A stretch of DNA of 64,000 nucleotides, taken from the NCBI RefSeq assembly GCF_000421265.1, contig NZ_ATWN01000001.1:186001-250000 (forward strand), given 5' to 3'. The notes under the pieces are model-generated. The model saw only the letters and a list, made by a program, of their open reading frames with translations. It was not told where the DNA came from and made no database searches. Positions 29,036 to 38,993 of the stretch are shown here, piece after piece. This DNA comes from Thalassospira lucentensis MCCC 1A00383 = DSM 14000. Lineage in GTDB: Bacteria; Pseudomonadota; Alphaproteobacteria; Rhodospirillales; Thalassospiraceae. The stretch's first letter is position 1, and each line of letters opens with the position of its first letter. Both the position numbers and the translations under genes were made by a program.

Positions 29036-29941
29036 ATGGCGCGTCTTGATACCAATCGATCGGGTGAGATGGAAGTTTTCGTTCGGGTTGTCGAACGGGG
29101 TGGTTTTTCGGCTGCTGCAAAAGACTTCAACATGACACCATCGGCGGTTAGCAAGCTTGTCGGCCGACTTGAAGATCGGCTGTCGGCCAGATTGTTTAAC
29201 CGCTCGACGCGCAGGCTTTTGGTGACTGTCGAAGGACAGCGCTATTACGACCGGTCTGTGCGCATTCTAGCCGATATGCGTGAGGCGGAAGAAGAAGCCG
29301 CCAACATCGTGCAACCCAAAGGAAAATTACGTGTCAGTGTCAATATGCCCGTCGGGCTGCATCGTATATTGCCACTGGTCCCTGAGTTCCAAACGCTCTA
29401 CCCCAACGTTGATCTGGACATCACGGTGAGTGACAAGGTCGTCGATCTTTATGAAGAACGGGCCGACATCGCCATTCGAAGCGGGCCGTTGCAATCATCC
29501 GGCTTGATTGCGCGTAAGCTCGGCGAATGTCGCATGGTCATCGCGGCAGCCCCCGGTTATTTGGAACGCCACGGTGTGCCTCAATCGATTGAAGACCTGA
29601 ATGAGCATGTGCTGATCGGCTACAACTTCCCGCGCGCGATCAGCGAATGGCCGTTCGATGTTAATGGTGAAATCAAAACCGTGATGCCCGGGGGAAAAAC
29701 ATGCGTTGGGGATGCGGAAAGTGCGCGGATGGTTGCGTTGGCAGGCGGGGGGATTGTGCGGCTGGCAGCGTTTCATATCCGTGAGGATGTCAATGCGGGT
29801 GCGCTAAAGGTTTTGGTTGATCAGTTTAATACCGGGATCGGTGTTGAAATCCATGCTGTTTATATCGGGCAGGGCGGCAATATGCCCGCCCGTGTCCGTG
29901 CATTCCTTGATTTCTGTATTGAACGCGTCGATCTGACATAA
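29036..29941 (+). CDS. LysR-family transcriptional regulator
   Basis: A 301-residue regulator. The N-terminal winged helix-turn-helix spans about residues 10-65 (GGFSAAAKDFNMTPSAVSKL), followed by a periplasmic-binding-protein-like effector domain. The subgroup resembles the DsdC/AaeR-like regulators often found divergent from oxidoreductases. The 106-bp divergent region with the aldo/keto reductase gene contains a T-N11-A candidate box at 28995-29007, but this signal is weak on its own. The effector is unknown. Confidence 0.93.
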   Translation: MARLDTNRSGEMEVFVRVVERGGFSAAAKDFNMTPSAVSKLVGRLEDRLSARLFNRSTRRLLVTVEGQRYYDRSVRILADMREAEEEAANIVQPKGKLRVSVNMPVGLHRILPLVPEFQTLYPNVDLDITVSDKVVDLYEERADIAIRSGPLQSSGLIARKLGECRMVIAAAPGYLERHGVPQSIEDLNEHVLIGYNFPRAISEWPFDVNGEIKTVMPGGKTCVGDAESARMVALAGGGIVRLAAFHIREDVNAGALKVLVDQFNTGIGVEIHAVYIGQGGNMPARVRAFLDFCIERVDLT

Positions 29942-29970
29942 AAAAGGCCGGGAGTGCCCGGCCTTTAAAT
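29942..29970. terminator. Bidirectional terminator between lysR and the purF-SDR unit
   Basis: A perfect AAAGGCCGGG-AGTG-CCCGGCCTTT stem. The minus-strand transcript gains a longer U-run, so it mainly ends the purF-SDR operon. Confidence 0.88.
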
Positions 29971-29988
29971 GCGGTGTTTGGTTCGTGC

Positions 29989-30702
29989 TTAATAGGCGTC
30001 GACGACTTCGCCGTGTTTGGTGCAATCGGCTGCTGCCAGATCGACAAAGACATCCATGATGCTGTCAGCACTTGGCAACGTCTGTGGGTCTTCGCCCGGA
30101 TAGGCTTCTGCGCGCATCTTGGTGCGGATGCGGCCCGGGTTGACCAGATTGACCCGTACAGACGTTTCTTCCATTTCCTGAGCATAGGACAGCACAAGGC
30201 TTTCCAATGCCGCCTTGGTGGACGCATAAAGCCCCCAGAAGGCACGCCCCTTTGCCGAGGCGTTCGAGGTCACAAAAATCGCCCGCCCCGCGTCAGACAG
30301 CTGCAAAAGCTTGTCCGTTGTGCGGATCAGGTGGAAGTTTGCCGTGACGTTGGTGGCAAAAGTGTTCTGGAATATCTGACTGTCGATATGACCGACCGGG
30401 GCCAATTCGCCCAGAAGGGCAGCATTTCCGACAACGATGTCGAGCTTGCCAAATTTTTCATAAAGTGACGGCCCGAGAATATCGATCTTTTCAAACATTG
30501 TCAGATCAAGCGGCAGCAAGGTCAATTTGCCACCGGCTTCCCGGACCTCGTCATCAAGTTCTTCAAGTGCGCCAACGTTACGGCCCACAGCAACAACCTG
30601 TGCGCCCTCGGCGGCGAACCGCTTGGCGATTTCACGACCGATCCCGTGCGATGCACCGGTAACCAGTGCAACGCGTCCTTCAAGACGTTTGACATCCGTC
30701 AT
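29989..30702 (-). CDS. Short-chain dehydrogenase/reductase
   Basis: A 237-residue classical SDR: NAD(P)-binding VTGASHGIGREIAKRF near residue 14, the NAG-equivalent VGNAALLG and the catalytic YASTK. The start overlaps the purF stop by 4 bp, implying translational coupling. This SDR often follows purF in alphaproteobacteria (recall), but its substrate is unknown. Confidence 0.92.
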   Translation of the reverse strand: MTDVKRLEGRVALVTGASHGIGREIAKRFAAEGAQVVAVGRNVGALEELDDEVREAGGKLTLLPLDLTMFEKIDILGPSLYEKFGKLDIVVGNAALLGELAPVGHIDSQIFQNTFATNVTANFHLIRTTDKLLQLSDAGRAIFVTSNASAKGRAFWGLYASTKAALESLVLSYAQEMEETSVRVNLVNPGRIRTKMRAEAYPGEDPQTLPSADSIMDVFVDLAAADCTKHGEVVDAY

Positions 30703-32159
30703 GCAGATTGCCTTTCGACCAGCTGGCTGAGCTTGCGGCCCTTGTTTTCGGCAGTGTGATCGGTGAGCTTGATCGGGTAGTCACCCGTGAAGCAAGCGTC
30801 ACAGAATTCCGGACTGTCATTGTCACGGCCGGTAAGACCGGTCGCACGATACAGGCCATCAATCGTGACAAAGGCCAAACTGTCGACGCCAATAAGCTTT
30901 GCCATGCTTTCAATGTCGTGATTGGCCGCCATCAGTTTGTCTTTGGACGGGGTATCAACGCCATAGAAGCACGGGTTCATGGTCGGCGGGCTGGTGATGC
31001 GCATATGCACCTCTGCCGCACCGGCGTTGCGCACCAGATCGACGATTTTGGTCGAGGTGGTGCCGCGCACGATCGAGTCATCAACCAGAATAACGCGCTT
31101 GCCCTTAAGCTTGCCGGGGTTGGCGTTATGTTTCAGCTTCACGCCAAGGTGGCGGATCTGATCGGTTGGCTCGATAAAGGTACGACCGACATAATGGTTA
31201 CGGATAATGCCAAGCTCAAAGGGAATGCCGCTTTCTTCTGCGTATCCAAGGGCGGACGGTACACCGGAATCGGGGATTGGCACGACAACATCGGCGTCAA
31301 CGGCCGACTCACGGGCCAGTTCGCGGCCAATGTTTTTGCGCACGTCATAAACGCTTGTGCCTTCGACGATGCTGTCGGGGCGGGCGAAATAGACATGTTC
31401 GAAAATGCAGAAACGCGATTTGACCGGTTTGAAAGGTTTGATTGATCGAACGCCATTGTCGGTAATCTCGACAACTTCGCCCGGTTCGACGTCGCGGATG
31501 AATTCCGCGCCAACGATATCAAGCCCAACCGTTTCCGAGGACAGGATATAGGCGTCATTCAATTTACCCAGAACCAGCGGACGCACGCCCAGCGGGTCAC
31601 GCACACCGATCAGTTTTTTCTGGGTCATGACCACAAGGCTATAAGCGCCTTCGACCTGACGGATCGCATCGATCAGACGGTCAACGATCTTTTCATACAG
31701 GCTGGTCGCGATCAGATGAATGAAGGTTTCGGTGTCCGAGGTCGACTGGAAGATGGAGCCGCGTTTGACCAAACGTTCTCGTACGGCAAGCGAGTTGGTC
31801 AGATTGCCGTTGTGGGCAATGGCAAGTCCGCCAAATTCAAAATCCGCAAACAGCGGCTGAACATTGCGAAGGCCCTTGCCGCCGGCGGTGGAGTACCGCA
31901 CGTGGCCAACAGCACGGTGGCCTGGCAGGCTTTTGATTACGTCTTCTGATCCGAAGATATCACCGACCTGACCGGAGGCCCGATGTGCGGGGAAATCTTC
32001 GCCGTCGTAGGATACAATGCCTGCTGCTTCCTGTCCGCGATGCTGCAAAGCATGAAGGCCAAGGGCCGTCAATGCCGTGGCATCCGGGGATCCGAAAACA
32101 CCGAAAACGCCGCATTCTTCACGCAGCTTGTCGTCATCAAATGGATTGGTGGTCAGCAT
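30699..32159 (-). CDS. purF: Amidophosphoribosyltransferase
   Basis: PurF transfers glutamine amide nitrogen to PRPP, the first step of purine synthesis. The start MLTTNPFDDDKLREEC places the nucleophile Cys at residue 16, so a 15-residue propeptide must be removed. Cysteines at CIFEH, NPCFYG and FCDACF fit the Bacillus-type class with a 4Fe-4S cluster. The PRPP loop is VILVDDSIVRGTTSTK. The longer upstream frame would run into cvpA and is rejected. The gene order cvpA-purF is widely conserved. Confidence 0.96.
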   Translation of the reverse strand: MLTTNPFDDDKLREECGVFGVFGSPDATALTALGLHALQHRGQEAAGIVSYDGEDFPAHRASGQVGDIFGSEDVIKSLPGHRAVGHVRYSTAGGKGLRNVQPLFADFEFGGLAIAHNGNLTNSLAVRERLVKRGSIFQSTSDTETFIHLIATSLYEKIVDRLIDAIRQVEGAYSLVVMTQKKLIGVRDPLGVRPLVLGKLNDAYILSSETVGLDIVGAEFIRDVEPGEVVEITDNGVRSIKPFKPVKSRFCIFEHVYFARPDSIVEGTSVYDVRKNIGRELARESAVDADVVVPIPDSGVPSALGYAEESGIPFELGIIRNHYVGRTFIEPTDQIRHLGVKLKHNANPGKLKGKRVILVDDSIVRGTTSTKIVDLVRNAGAAEVHMRITSPPTMNPCFYGVDTPSKDKLMAANHDIESMAKLIGVDSLAFVTIDGLYRATGLTGRDNDSPEFCDACFTGDYPIKLTDHTAENKGRKLSQLVERQSA

Positions 32160-32223
32160 GAGTGGGTTCCGCTCTCTCGCCGGTGGCGCAGGGATGCCGC
32201 ACTCTTTGCGATACCCACACGCC

Positions 32224-32910
32224 TCACTCGTTAGTGGTCGCCTCAATCAGGCGATCCAGATCATCGCGCGAGGGCCTTGTATACCCGTTTAGGGGCGCTG
32301 GTCCAGTCCCTTTTGGTTCCGGGCCGAGAAGTTGGCGGTAGGTTTGCTCGTTTGCATCGGCGTCACGCTGGGCACGCGCCAGTTCTTCGGCTGTGGTATC
32401 GAAAATTTCGTTAGGAGCCATGCGCATAATGAGGAAGGCACCTTCCTCAAGAACCGGACGCGTACGGGCATCGCGCACCCAGTCTGGTTGTGAGGTGGCA
32501 GGTAGCAACCACGACAGGGCAAGAAAGGCGACGCAGACAATCAATCCGCCGCGCAGCAGACCAAAAACAAAGCCAAGCGTACTATCTAGGCTGTCCAGTC
32601 CGGAATTTTGCACTGCCCGTCCGATGCGGCCACTGATGAACGAGAAAATCAGGAACGAGATTAAAAACAGGCCGATGCCGGTCGCAAGGTCGGCAATCAG
32701 TTCAGACGGGATCAAATCGCGCACATAGGGCCGTGCAACCGGATAACCATACAGCGCGCAAAGCCCAGCCCCCAGCCAGCCCATCATCGACAGGGTTTCG
32801 TGGATAAATCCGCGGAAAAAGGCAAAGATACCCGACACCAGCACAATGCCGACAATGACAAGGTCAAACACATCGCGTGCACCAAGATCGGGGAGGGCGG
32901 AGAAATCCAT
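32224..32910 (-). CDS. cvpA: CvpA-family inner-membrane protein
   Basis: A 228-residue protein with four hydrophobic helices (DLVIVGIVLVSGIFAFFRGF, MMGWLGAGLCALYG, IGLFLISFLIFSF, LRGGLIVCVAFLALSWLL) and a polar C-terminal tail. CvpA is linked to colicin V production and, more generally, to envelope integrity. It lies directly upstream of purF, as in many proteobacteria. Confidence 0.92.
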   Translation of the reverse strand: MDFSALPDLGARDVFDLVIVGIVLVSGIFAFFRGFIHETLSMMGWLGAGLCALYGYPVARPYVRDLIPSELIADLATGIGLFLISFLIFSFISGRIGRAVQNSGLDSLDSTLGFVFGLLRGGLIVCVAFLALSWLLPATSQPDWVRDARTRPVLEEGAFLIMRMAPNEIFDTTAEELARAQRDADANEQTYRQLLGPEPKGTGPAPLNGYTRPSRDDLDRLIEATTNE

Positions 32911-32982
32911 GTATCGGTAAACCTTGTCAGTCTGTCTGCATATTTGTCAGGGGCTTAGGCGTGTTTAAGGCACAATGACCGG

Positions 32983-34395
32983 TTAGTACATGCCTTCGCG
33001 TGGACGCACCTTGTCACGGACATCGTCGCCGAAGAGGTTTACCAAATCCTGAAGATGGCCGATTTCAGTCTGATTGAGGCCCTTGATCGATATCTTTTTC
33101 TTGGCCTGTATACCGTTTTTCGGGGTGTAGGCGTTACCAAAGCCAAGTTTGGTGGCTTCTTTCAGACGCGATTCGAGTTGCCCGACCGGGCGGACTTCAC
33201 CCGAAAGGCCAATTTCACCGACAATCACGGTTTCATTGGGAACCGGCTTATCGGCCACAGCCGAAATCAGAGCGGCGGCAACGGCCATGTCGGCCGCCGG
33301 TTCACCCACGCGCAAGCCACCGGCCACGTTCAGATACACGTCAAACTGACCCAATGCCAAGCCACACCGGGCATCAAGGACGGCCAAAATCATGTTCATA
33401 CGGGCCGAATCCCAACCGACAACCGCACGACGCGGGGTTGCCAGTGCCGATTGTGCGACCAATGCCTGAATTTCGACAAGCATCGGGCGGGTGCCTTCAA
33501 GTCCGGCAAAGACGGCGGTACCACTTACGGGACTGTCGCGGTCGGCCAAAAACAGGGCGGATGGATTGGGGACTTCGACCAGACCGGCATCACCCATTTC
33601 AAACACACCGATTTCATCGGTGGCACCGAAACGGTTTTTCACTGCGCGCAAGATACGGAACTGGTGGCCACGTTCGCCTTCGAAATACAGAACCGTATCA
33701 ACCATATGTTCCAAAACACGCGGACCGGCAATCTGGCCTTCCTTTGTCACGTGTCCGACCAAAAGGATGGCAAAGCCCCGACGTTTGGCCAGACGGATCA
33801 GTTCCAGTGCACAGGCGCGTACCTGCGAGACGGTGCCGGGCGCACTATCAAGGGTGTCGGCATACATGGTCTGGATCGAGTCAATGACCACGACTTCGTG
33901 TGAGCTGGCCTCTAAGGTTGTGATGATGTCGCGCAGGCTGGTCGCGGCGGCAAAATCGACCTTGGTTTTGCTAAGCCCCAAACGGGCGGCGCGCATGCGG
34001 ACCTGATCAATGGCTTCCTCGCCCGAGATATAGGCGCATTTGTGTTTTGCAGCCATCGCACCGACGGCTTGTAGCAGGATGGTCGATTTACCAATGCCCG
34101 GATCACCGCCAACCAAAAGGGCAGATCCCGGCACCAGACCACCACCACACGCACGATCAAGTTCGGCAATGCCACTGATCATGCGTGGTGGGCTGGCACT
34201 TTGGCCTTCAAGGGCGACGAAATCGATGGTCTTGCCTTTGGCGCCACCGGAAATACCGCCTGTGGCCTTGGGGCCTTTTTCAACCCGTTCTTCTTCGATG
34301 CTGTTCCATTCGCCGCAGCCCTCGCATCGCCCGGTCCATTTGCGATATTCGGCACCGCAGTTCTGGCAGATGAAACGGCTTTGGGTTTTGGCCAC
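32983..34395 (-). CDS. radA: DNA repair protein RadA
   Basis: A 470-residue RecA-like branch-migration ATPase. The N-terminal zinc finger is CQNCGAEYRKWTGRCEGC, the Walker A GGDPGIGKSTILL is near residue 95, and the RadA-specific KNRFGATDEIGVF is present. The C-terminus is a Lon-protease-like domain. The start is GTG with GGAG six bases upstream. It lies between mlaF and cvpA on the same strand. Confidence 0.96.
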   Translation of the reverse strand: MAKTQSRFICQNCGAEYRKWTGRCEGCGEWNSIEEERVEKGPKATGGISGGAKGKTIDFVALEGQSASPPRMISGIAELDRACGGGLVPGSALLVGGDPGIGKSTILLQAVGAMAAKHKCAYISGEEAIDQVRMRAARLGLSKTKVDFAAATSLRDIITTLEASSHEVVVIDSIQTMYADTLDSAPGTVSQVRACALELIRLAKRRGFAILLVGHVTKEGQIAGPRVLEHMVDTVLYFEGERGHQFRILRAVKNRFGATDEIGVFEMGDAGLVEVPNPSALFLADRDSPVSGTAVFAGLEGTRPMLVEIQALVAQSALATPRRAVVGWDSARMNMILAVLDARCGLALGQFDVYLNVAGGLRVGEPAADMAVAAALISAVADKPVPNETVIVGEIGLSGEVRPVGQLESRLKEATKLGFGNAYTPKNGIQAKKKISIKGLNQTEIGHLQDLVNLFGDDVRDKVRPREGMY

Positions 34396-34468
34396 TGAAT
34401 GCTCCGCAGATCATAAGAAAACGTTGAAAAACGTAGAATGGGATGAAGGGCAGGTATGTCAGGTTAGA

Positions 34469-35245
34469 TCAAAGATGTTTGAGATCAAGATCAAGTGGTC
34501 CTTCGATATCACCAGCAACGAACTGTTGCAAATACGGGTTATCGGTCTGATCTATTTCCGACACGGGTCCATCCCAGATGATCTTACCCTGATACAGCAT
34601 GGCAACCCGGTCCGCGATCTTACGCGCGCTGGCCATGTCGTGGGTGATGGTAACAGCACTTGCGCCGAGTTCACGGGTACATTTGACAATCAGGTCATTA
34701 ATAACATCGCCCATGATTGGATCGATGCCGGTGGTCGGTTCGTCAAAAAACAGGATTTCGGGTTCTGTCGCAATGGCGCGTGCAAGGCCAACGCGTTTTT
34801 GCATGCCACCCGACAGGGATGCCGGCGACAGATTGGCAACATCGGCGTCAAGCCCGACATCCGCCAGTCGCGCAATCGCAAGATCGCGGGCAAGCTTGGG
34901 CTTCATGCCTTTGCCTTCGATCAGGCCAAAGGCAACATTTTCCCAGACAGAAAGTGAATCAAACAGGGCGGCCCCTTGAAACAGCATGCCAGTCTTGGCC
35001 AGCATGGCTTCATGGTCGGACCGGATGGCGGTCGTCATATCCAGACCGTCAATGACGATGGATCCCTGATCGGGGGTCAGAAGGCCTAAAATGCATTTCA
35101 GGGTGACGGATTTTCCCGTGCCCGAGCCGCCAATGATCGCCACCGAGGAACCGGCTGCGACATCAAGATCAACCCCTTGCAGCACCTTCTTGGCCCCAAA
35201 GGCCTTGTGAACATTGCGCAGGGATATTTTGGCTGGGGTGCTCAT
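34469..35245 (-). CDS. mlaF: ABC transporter ATP-binding protein MlaF
   Basis: The ATPase of the inner-membrane phospholipid transporter that keeps outer-membrane asymmetry. Walker A is GGSGTGKSVTLK, the signature is LSGGMQKRVGLARAI, and Walker B is ILFFDEPTTGID. The start at 35245 (17 bp after the mlaE stop, AAGGA inside the mlaE end) replaces the longer frame and gives 258 residues. No mlaD, mlaC or mlaB adjoins it, unlike in E. coli. Confidence 0.92.
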   Translation of the reverse strand: MSTPAKISLRNVHKAFGAKKVLQGVDLDVAAGSSVAIIGGSGTGKSVTLKCILGLLTPDQGSIVIDGLDMTTAIRSDHEAMLAKTGMLFQGAALFDSLSVWENVAFGLIEGKGMKPKLARDLAIARLADVGLDADVANLSPASLSGGMQKRVGLARAIATEPEILFFDEPTTGIDPIMGDVINDLIVKCTRELGASAVTITHDMASARKIADRVAMLYQGKIIWDGPVSEIDQTDNPYLQQFVAGDIEGPLDLDLKHL

Positions 35246-35261
35246 GATCTGTTTGCTGTCC

Positions 35262-36071
35262 TTAGCGGGTGAAGAACAGTTCGGTGACGACATAGTTCGA
35301 AATCAGGATCAGGATTGAACTTGATACGACCGCATTGGTGGTGGCCTGACCAACGCCCTGTGCGCCACCACGTGAATTATAGCCGTGGTAACAGCCCATC
35401 AGGGTGATGATAAAGCCAAACACAGCCGCCTTGACCAGACCCGATACAACATCAAGCTGTTCCAGATACTGGAACGTGCTGCGGATGTAGGATGCTTCGT
35501 TAAAGCCAAGCTTGTTCACACCGACCAGATATCCGCCCAGAACGCCGATGATATCACCGATCAGGACCAGAATTGGCAGGGTGATCAATCCGGCAATCAC
35601 GCGCGGCACCACCAGATATTTAAACGGATTGGTCGAAAGGGTGACCAGCGCGTCGATCTGTTCGGTTACACGCATGGTGCCGATTTCAGCCGCAATAGCG
35701 GCACCAACCCGCCCGGCAACCATCAGTCCGGCCAAAACAGGGCCAAGTTCGCGGGTCATGGAAATGACCACAACCGTCGCGACCGCACTTTCGGCAGAGA
35801 ACCGTGAAAACCCTGAATAGGACTGCAGGGCTAAAACCATCCCGGCAAACAGTGTTGTCATCGCGACAACCGGCAAGGAGAAATAGCCGATTTCACGCAT
35901 CTGTTTGAAAATAAGCCGGAAATAGATCGGCGGGGCAATCATATGGCCAATGGTACGCCCGGCAAACACCGTGACACGCCCGACAAGAGCCAAAAACGAA
36001 AGAAACATACGGCCAACCGGCGCAAAGATCGGCATCGGAACCTTGATTACCCCTGTTATTGGCCAACCCAT
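35262..36071 (-). CDS. mlaE: ABC transporter permease MlaE
   Basis: A 269-residue MlaE/TTG2B-type permease with about five to six membrane segments. It contains the coupling region ISMTRELGPVLAGLMVAGRVG and the conserved AEIGTMRVTEQIDAL. It pairs with MlaF immediately downstream to move phospholipids between membranes. The gene begins 23 bp after alr on the same strand. Confidence 0.93.
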   Translation of the reverse strand: MGWPITGVIKVPMPIFAPVGRMFLSFLALVGRVTVFAGRTIGHMIAPPIYFRLIFKQMREIGYFSLPVVAMTTLFAGMVLALQSYSGFSRFSAESAVATVVVISMTRELGPVLAGLMVAGRVGAAIAAEIGTMRVTEQIDALVTLSTNPFKYLVVPRVIAGLITLPILVLIGDIIGVLGGYLVGVNKLGFNEASYIRSTFQYLEQLDVVSGLVKAAVFGFIITLMGCYHGYNSRGGAQGVGQATTNAVVSSSILILISNYVVTELFFTR

Positions 36072-36094
36072 TATAGCTGACCGTTTTTTATCAT

Positions 36095-37216
36095 TCAGCT
36101 TTCTGTATAGACCCGACGATAGCGATGTCCAAGAGAAGTTAGAATTTCATAACCGATTGTACCAGCAGCAGATGCAACGTCGTCAACCGTCATGTTCTCA
36201 TCAAGCAATGATACCATGTCGCCACTCTTAAGCGGTTTACCCGGAAGATCGGTAATATCAACCGTTATGGCATCCATCGAAACCCGTCCGACATAGGGGA
36301 CTGCATGCCCCTTAATCTTAAGCTTTCCGGCATTGGACAACGACCGAAGCCAACCATCGGCATAGCCAACGGCAATGGTTGCGATGCGCGACTTGCGCGT
36401 GGCTTTCCACGATGCGCCGTATCCGACAGTTTGTTCGGCTGGAATTTCGCGGATCTGCAATATCTTGGCATTGAGGGTCACAACCGACCGCATCGGATTT
36501 TCGGCTTCGGGGGTTGGATTCCCGCCCCAAAGTGCAAAGCCCGGACGGCAGAATTCCAAATGGTAGTCGTCGTTACGGAAGATGGCCGATGAATTGCAAA
36601 AACCACGCGGTGCAGGTGGAAGGCGGCGATACCATTTCATAAACAGATCAAACTGTCGCTTGGTAATCGGGTTTTCGTGTTCGTCTGCGGCGACCGGGTG
36701 GGTCATATAACCCGCCTTTTCAAAGCCATAGAGCAGTGATGAGTACCGATCAACCAGATCACTTACGTCTTGGGGCGACAGGCCAAGGCGGCTCATGCCG
36801 GTATCAAGATGGATAAAGGCCGGCGCCGGGCGTTCGTGTTCGCGGCACAGGTTTGACCAGCGTTCGATCTGTTCAAGGTCGTTTAAAACCGGAATGACAT
36901 CATTCTCGATAAAGAACTCCTCGTCACCGGGTAAGACGCCATTGAGAACAGCAATACGTCCGCCGCCCCGCAGAAGCGGGAAAAGCTCGGCGGCTTCGTT
37001 GGCCTGGGCGACAAAGAACAGTCGGCAGCCCTGTTTTTTGAGGACCGGCACAATCATATCCGCACCAAGGCCATAGGCATCTGCCTTTACCACAGCACCA
37101 CAGGTGCGACCGGTATAGCGCTTGGCCAAAGTCTTATAGTTGTCGGCAACTGCTTTCATATTGATTTGCAGTTCCGCGCACTCGGCAGCACGGCCGACGG
37201 CGGGAAAAACAGTCAT
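36095..37216 (-). CDS. alr: Alanine racemase
   Basis: A PLP enzyme that makes D-alanine for peptidoglycan. The Schiff-base Lys44 lies in AVVKADAYGLG, and the second catalytic base Tyr in VGYGASWK. The N-terminal TIM barrel and C-terminal beta domain give 373 residues, the normal length. It lies between dnaB and mlaE, all on the minus strand. Confidence 0.95.
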   Translation of the reverse strand: MTVFPAVGRAAECAELQINMKAVADNYKTLAKRYTGRTCGAVVKADAYGLGADMIVPVLKKQGCRLFFVAQANEAAELFPLLRGGGRIAVLNGVLPGDEEFFIENDVIPVLNDLEQIERWSNLCREHERPAPAFIHLDTGMSRLGLSPQDVSDLVDRYSSLLYGFEKAGYMTHPVAADEHENPITKRQFDLFMKWYRRLPPAPRGFCNSSAIFRNDDYHLEFCRPGFALWGGNPTPEAENPMRSVVTLNAKILQIREIPAEQTVGYGASWKATRKSRIATIAVGYADGWLRSLSNAGKLKIKGHAVPYVGRVSMDAITVDITDLPGKPLKSGDMVSLLDENMTVDDVASAAGTIGYEILTSLGHRYRRVYTES

Positions 37217-37258
37217 TCGAATTACCCCGTGGAGTCCGTTTAGGGATGGAAAAGATCC

Positions 37259-38797
37259 CTATTCATGTTCTTCTTCGGTGTGATCAAGGTCGCCAAATTT
37301 GGTGTAGTTCCCGTCAAAGAACAAACGCACGTTGCCCACCGGGCCGTGACGTTGCTTGGCGACGATAACCTCTGCGGTGTTGTAGACGTGGTTCAAACGG
37401 TCCTGCCAATGTGAATAGCGTTCACCGAATTTATCGGTGGCTTCTTCCGGGCGTTGGACCGGTTCGGAACGTTCGAGATAATATTGTTCACGGTAAATGA
37501 ACATCACAACGTCGGCGTCCTGCTCGATCGAGCCGGATTCACGAAGGTCAGAAAGCTGCGGACGTTTATCGTCGCGCTGTTCGACCGCACGCGATAGCTG
37601 TGACAGGGCCAAAACGGGGACTTCAAGCTCCTTGGCAATTGCCTTGAGCATACGGGTGATTTCCGAAACTTCCTGTACACGGCCATCGCCGCGGAAGTTG
37701 GTCGGTGGTGCCAGAAGTTGGAGGTAATCGACGACGATCATCGCAAGGCCATGCTGACGCTTCAGGCGGCGACAACGTGTGCGCAACGTCGATACCGGAA
37801 GGGCCGGTGTATCATCGATATACAGCGGAACCGTGTTGAGTTCTTGGGTTGCCAACAGCAGGCGTTCAAAATCCTGCTCGTTAAGGTCACCACGGCGCAT
37901 GTTGTCGCCAGAAACCTCGGCGGCTTGCGACAGCAAACGCGCGGCAAGCTGTTCGGCGGCCATCTCAAGCGAGAAGACGGCAATTGCACCCGTACGGATT
38001 TCGTCGCGGGTGTCTTCGCCCTGTGCGCGGTTTTGATTGGATGCGATGGCGGCATTAAAGGCGATGTTCATCGCAAGGGCTGTTTTACCCATCGACGGAC
38101 GCCCGGCAAGGATGAGCAAATCAGATGGATGCAAACCCCCAAGTTTGCGGTCAATGTCGCGCAAACCCGTTGTGACACCAACCACACGCCCGGCATTCTT
38201 ATAGGCGTGATCGATATTCTCATAGGCCTTGGCCAATGCGGGGCCAAAGGCGACAAAACCCGATTCCGCCGACCCGGCGGTGGCAAGCGAGAACAGTTTT
38301 TGTTCGGCTTTTTCGATCTGGTTGGTGGCGTCTGTATCAAGTTCGTACTGATAGGCGTCATTGACCACATCTTCGCCAAGCTCGATCAGCTCGCGGCGCA
38401 GATACAGGTCATAGACCAGCTTGCCGTAATCACCGGCGTTGATCACCGACACAAGATTGTTTGACAGTTCGGCCAGATATTGCGCACCGCCGATCTCGGC
38501 CAGGTGTTCATCCTGCTTGAAAAAGGCTTTCAGCGTGACCGGGTTGGCCAGTTGTCCGCGTTCGATCAGCTTGCCGCAGGCTTCAAAAATACTGCCGTGG
38601 CGGCCATCGGCGAAATGTTCCGGGCGCAAGATATCAGACACACGCTCATAGGCGGCGTTGTTATTGAGTACCGCGCCGAGCAAGGCTGCTTCTGCCTCGA
38701 AGTTATGCGGAGCCATGCGTTCGAGCACCATATCGGCACCGTCACCGTGGTCTACATCAAGAGGAGCAAATAGGGCGTCTAAGTTGGGATCTGTCAT
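37259..38797 (-). CDS. dnaB: Replicative DNA helicase DnaB
   Basis: A hexameric 5'-3' fork helicase of 512 residues. The N-terminal DnaG-interacting helical domain (PHNFEAEAALLGAVLNNNAAY) is followed by a RecA-like domain with Walker A GRPSMGKTALAMN and Walker B MIVVDYLQLL. No intein is present. The gene begins 139 bp after the rplI terminator-side region, so it heads a new transcription unit that may continue through alr, mlaEF, radA, cvpA and purF. Confidence 0.97.
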   Translation of the reverse strand: MTDPNLDALFAPLDVDHGDGADMVLERMAPHNFEAEAALLGAVLNNNAAYERVSDILRPEHFADGRHGSIFEACGKLIERGQLANPVTLKAFFKQDEHLAEIGGAQYLAELSNNLVSVINAGDYGKLVYDLYLRRELIELGEDVVNDAYQYELDTDATNQIEKAEQKLFSLATAGSAESGFVAFGPALAKAYENIDHAYKNAGRVVGVTTGLRDIDRKLGGLHPSDLLILAGRPSMGKTALAMNIAFNAAIASNQNRAQGEDTRDEIRTGAIAVFSLEMAAEQLAARLLSQAAEVSGDNMRRGDLNEQDFERLLLATQELNTVPLYIDDTPALPVSTLRTRCRRLKRQHGLAMIVVDYLQLLAPPTNFRGDGRVQEVSEITRMLKAIAKELEVPVLALSQLSRAVEQRDDKRPQLSDLRESGSIEQDADVVMFIYREQYYLERSEPVQRPEEATDKFGERYSHWQDRLNHVYNTAEVIVAKQRHGPVGNVRLFFDGNYTKFGDLDHTEEEHE

Positions 38798-38935
38798 GGG
38801 CGGAAAAGGTATCAGTCATCTGGTTGGCGGCAAAGAGTTAATCGGTATACATCATAGCGGGTATTCCATAAGCGCAGAGGTCGCGATTCAAATAAATTAT
38901 TGAATTCGGGTGATTTTCCAAATTGGGCAAAAAGA

Positions 38936-38965
38936 AAACGGCATATCCGGATGGATATGCCGTTT
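38936..38965 (-). terminator. Terminator of the rpsF-rplI operon
   Basis: A perfect 13-bp stem (AAACGGCATATCC with its complement) around a four-base loop. The minus-strand transcript then reads TTTTCTTTTT. Confidence 0.92.
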
Positions 38966-38993
38966 CCCAAAGTGCGTCGAAAAAGACCAGCGA

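Noticed and set aside
32160-32246. Longer N-terminus of PurF
   Set aside because: It would overlap cvpA and displace the propeptide pattern; the ATG at 32159 puts the catalytic Cys at residue 16.
33055-33903. 282-residue frame opposite radA
   Set aside because: Antisense shadow; radA is complete and unmistakable.
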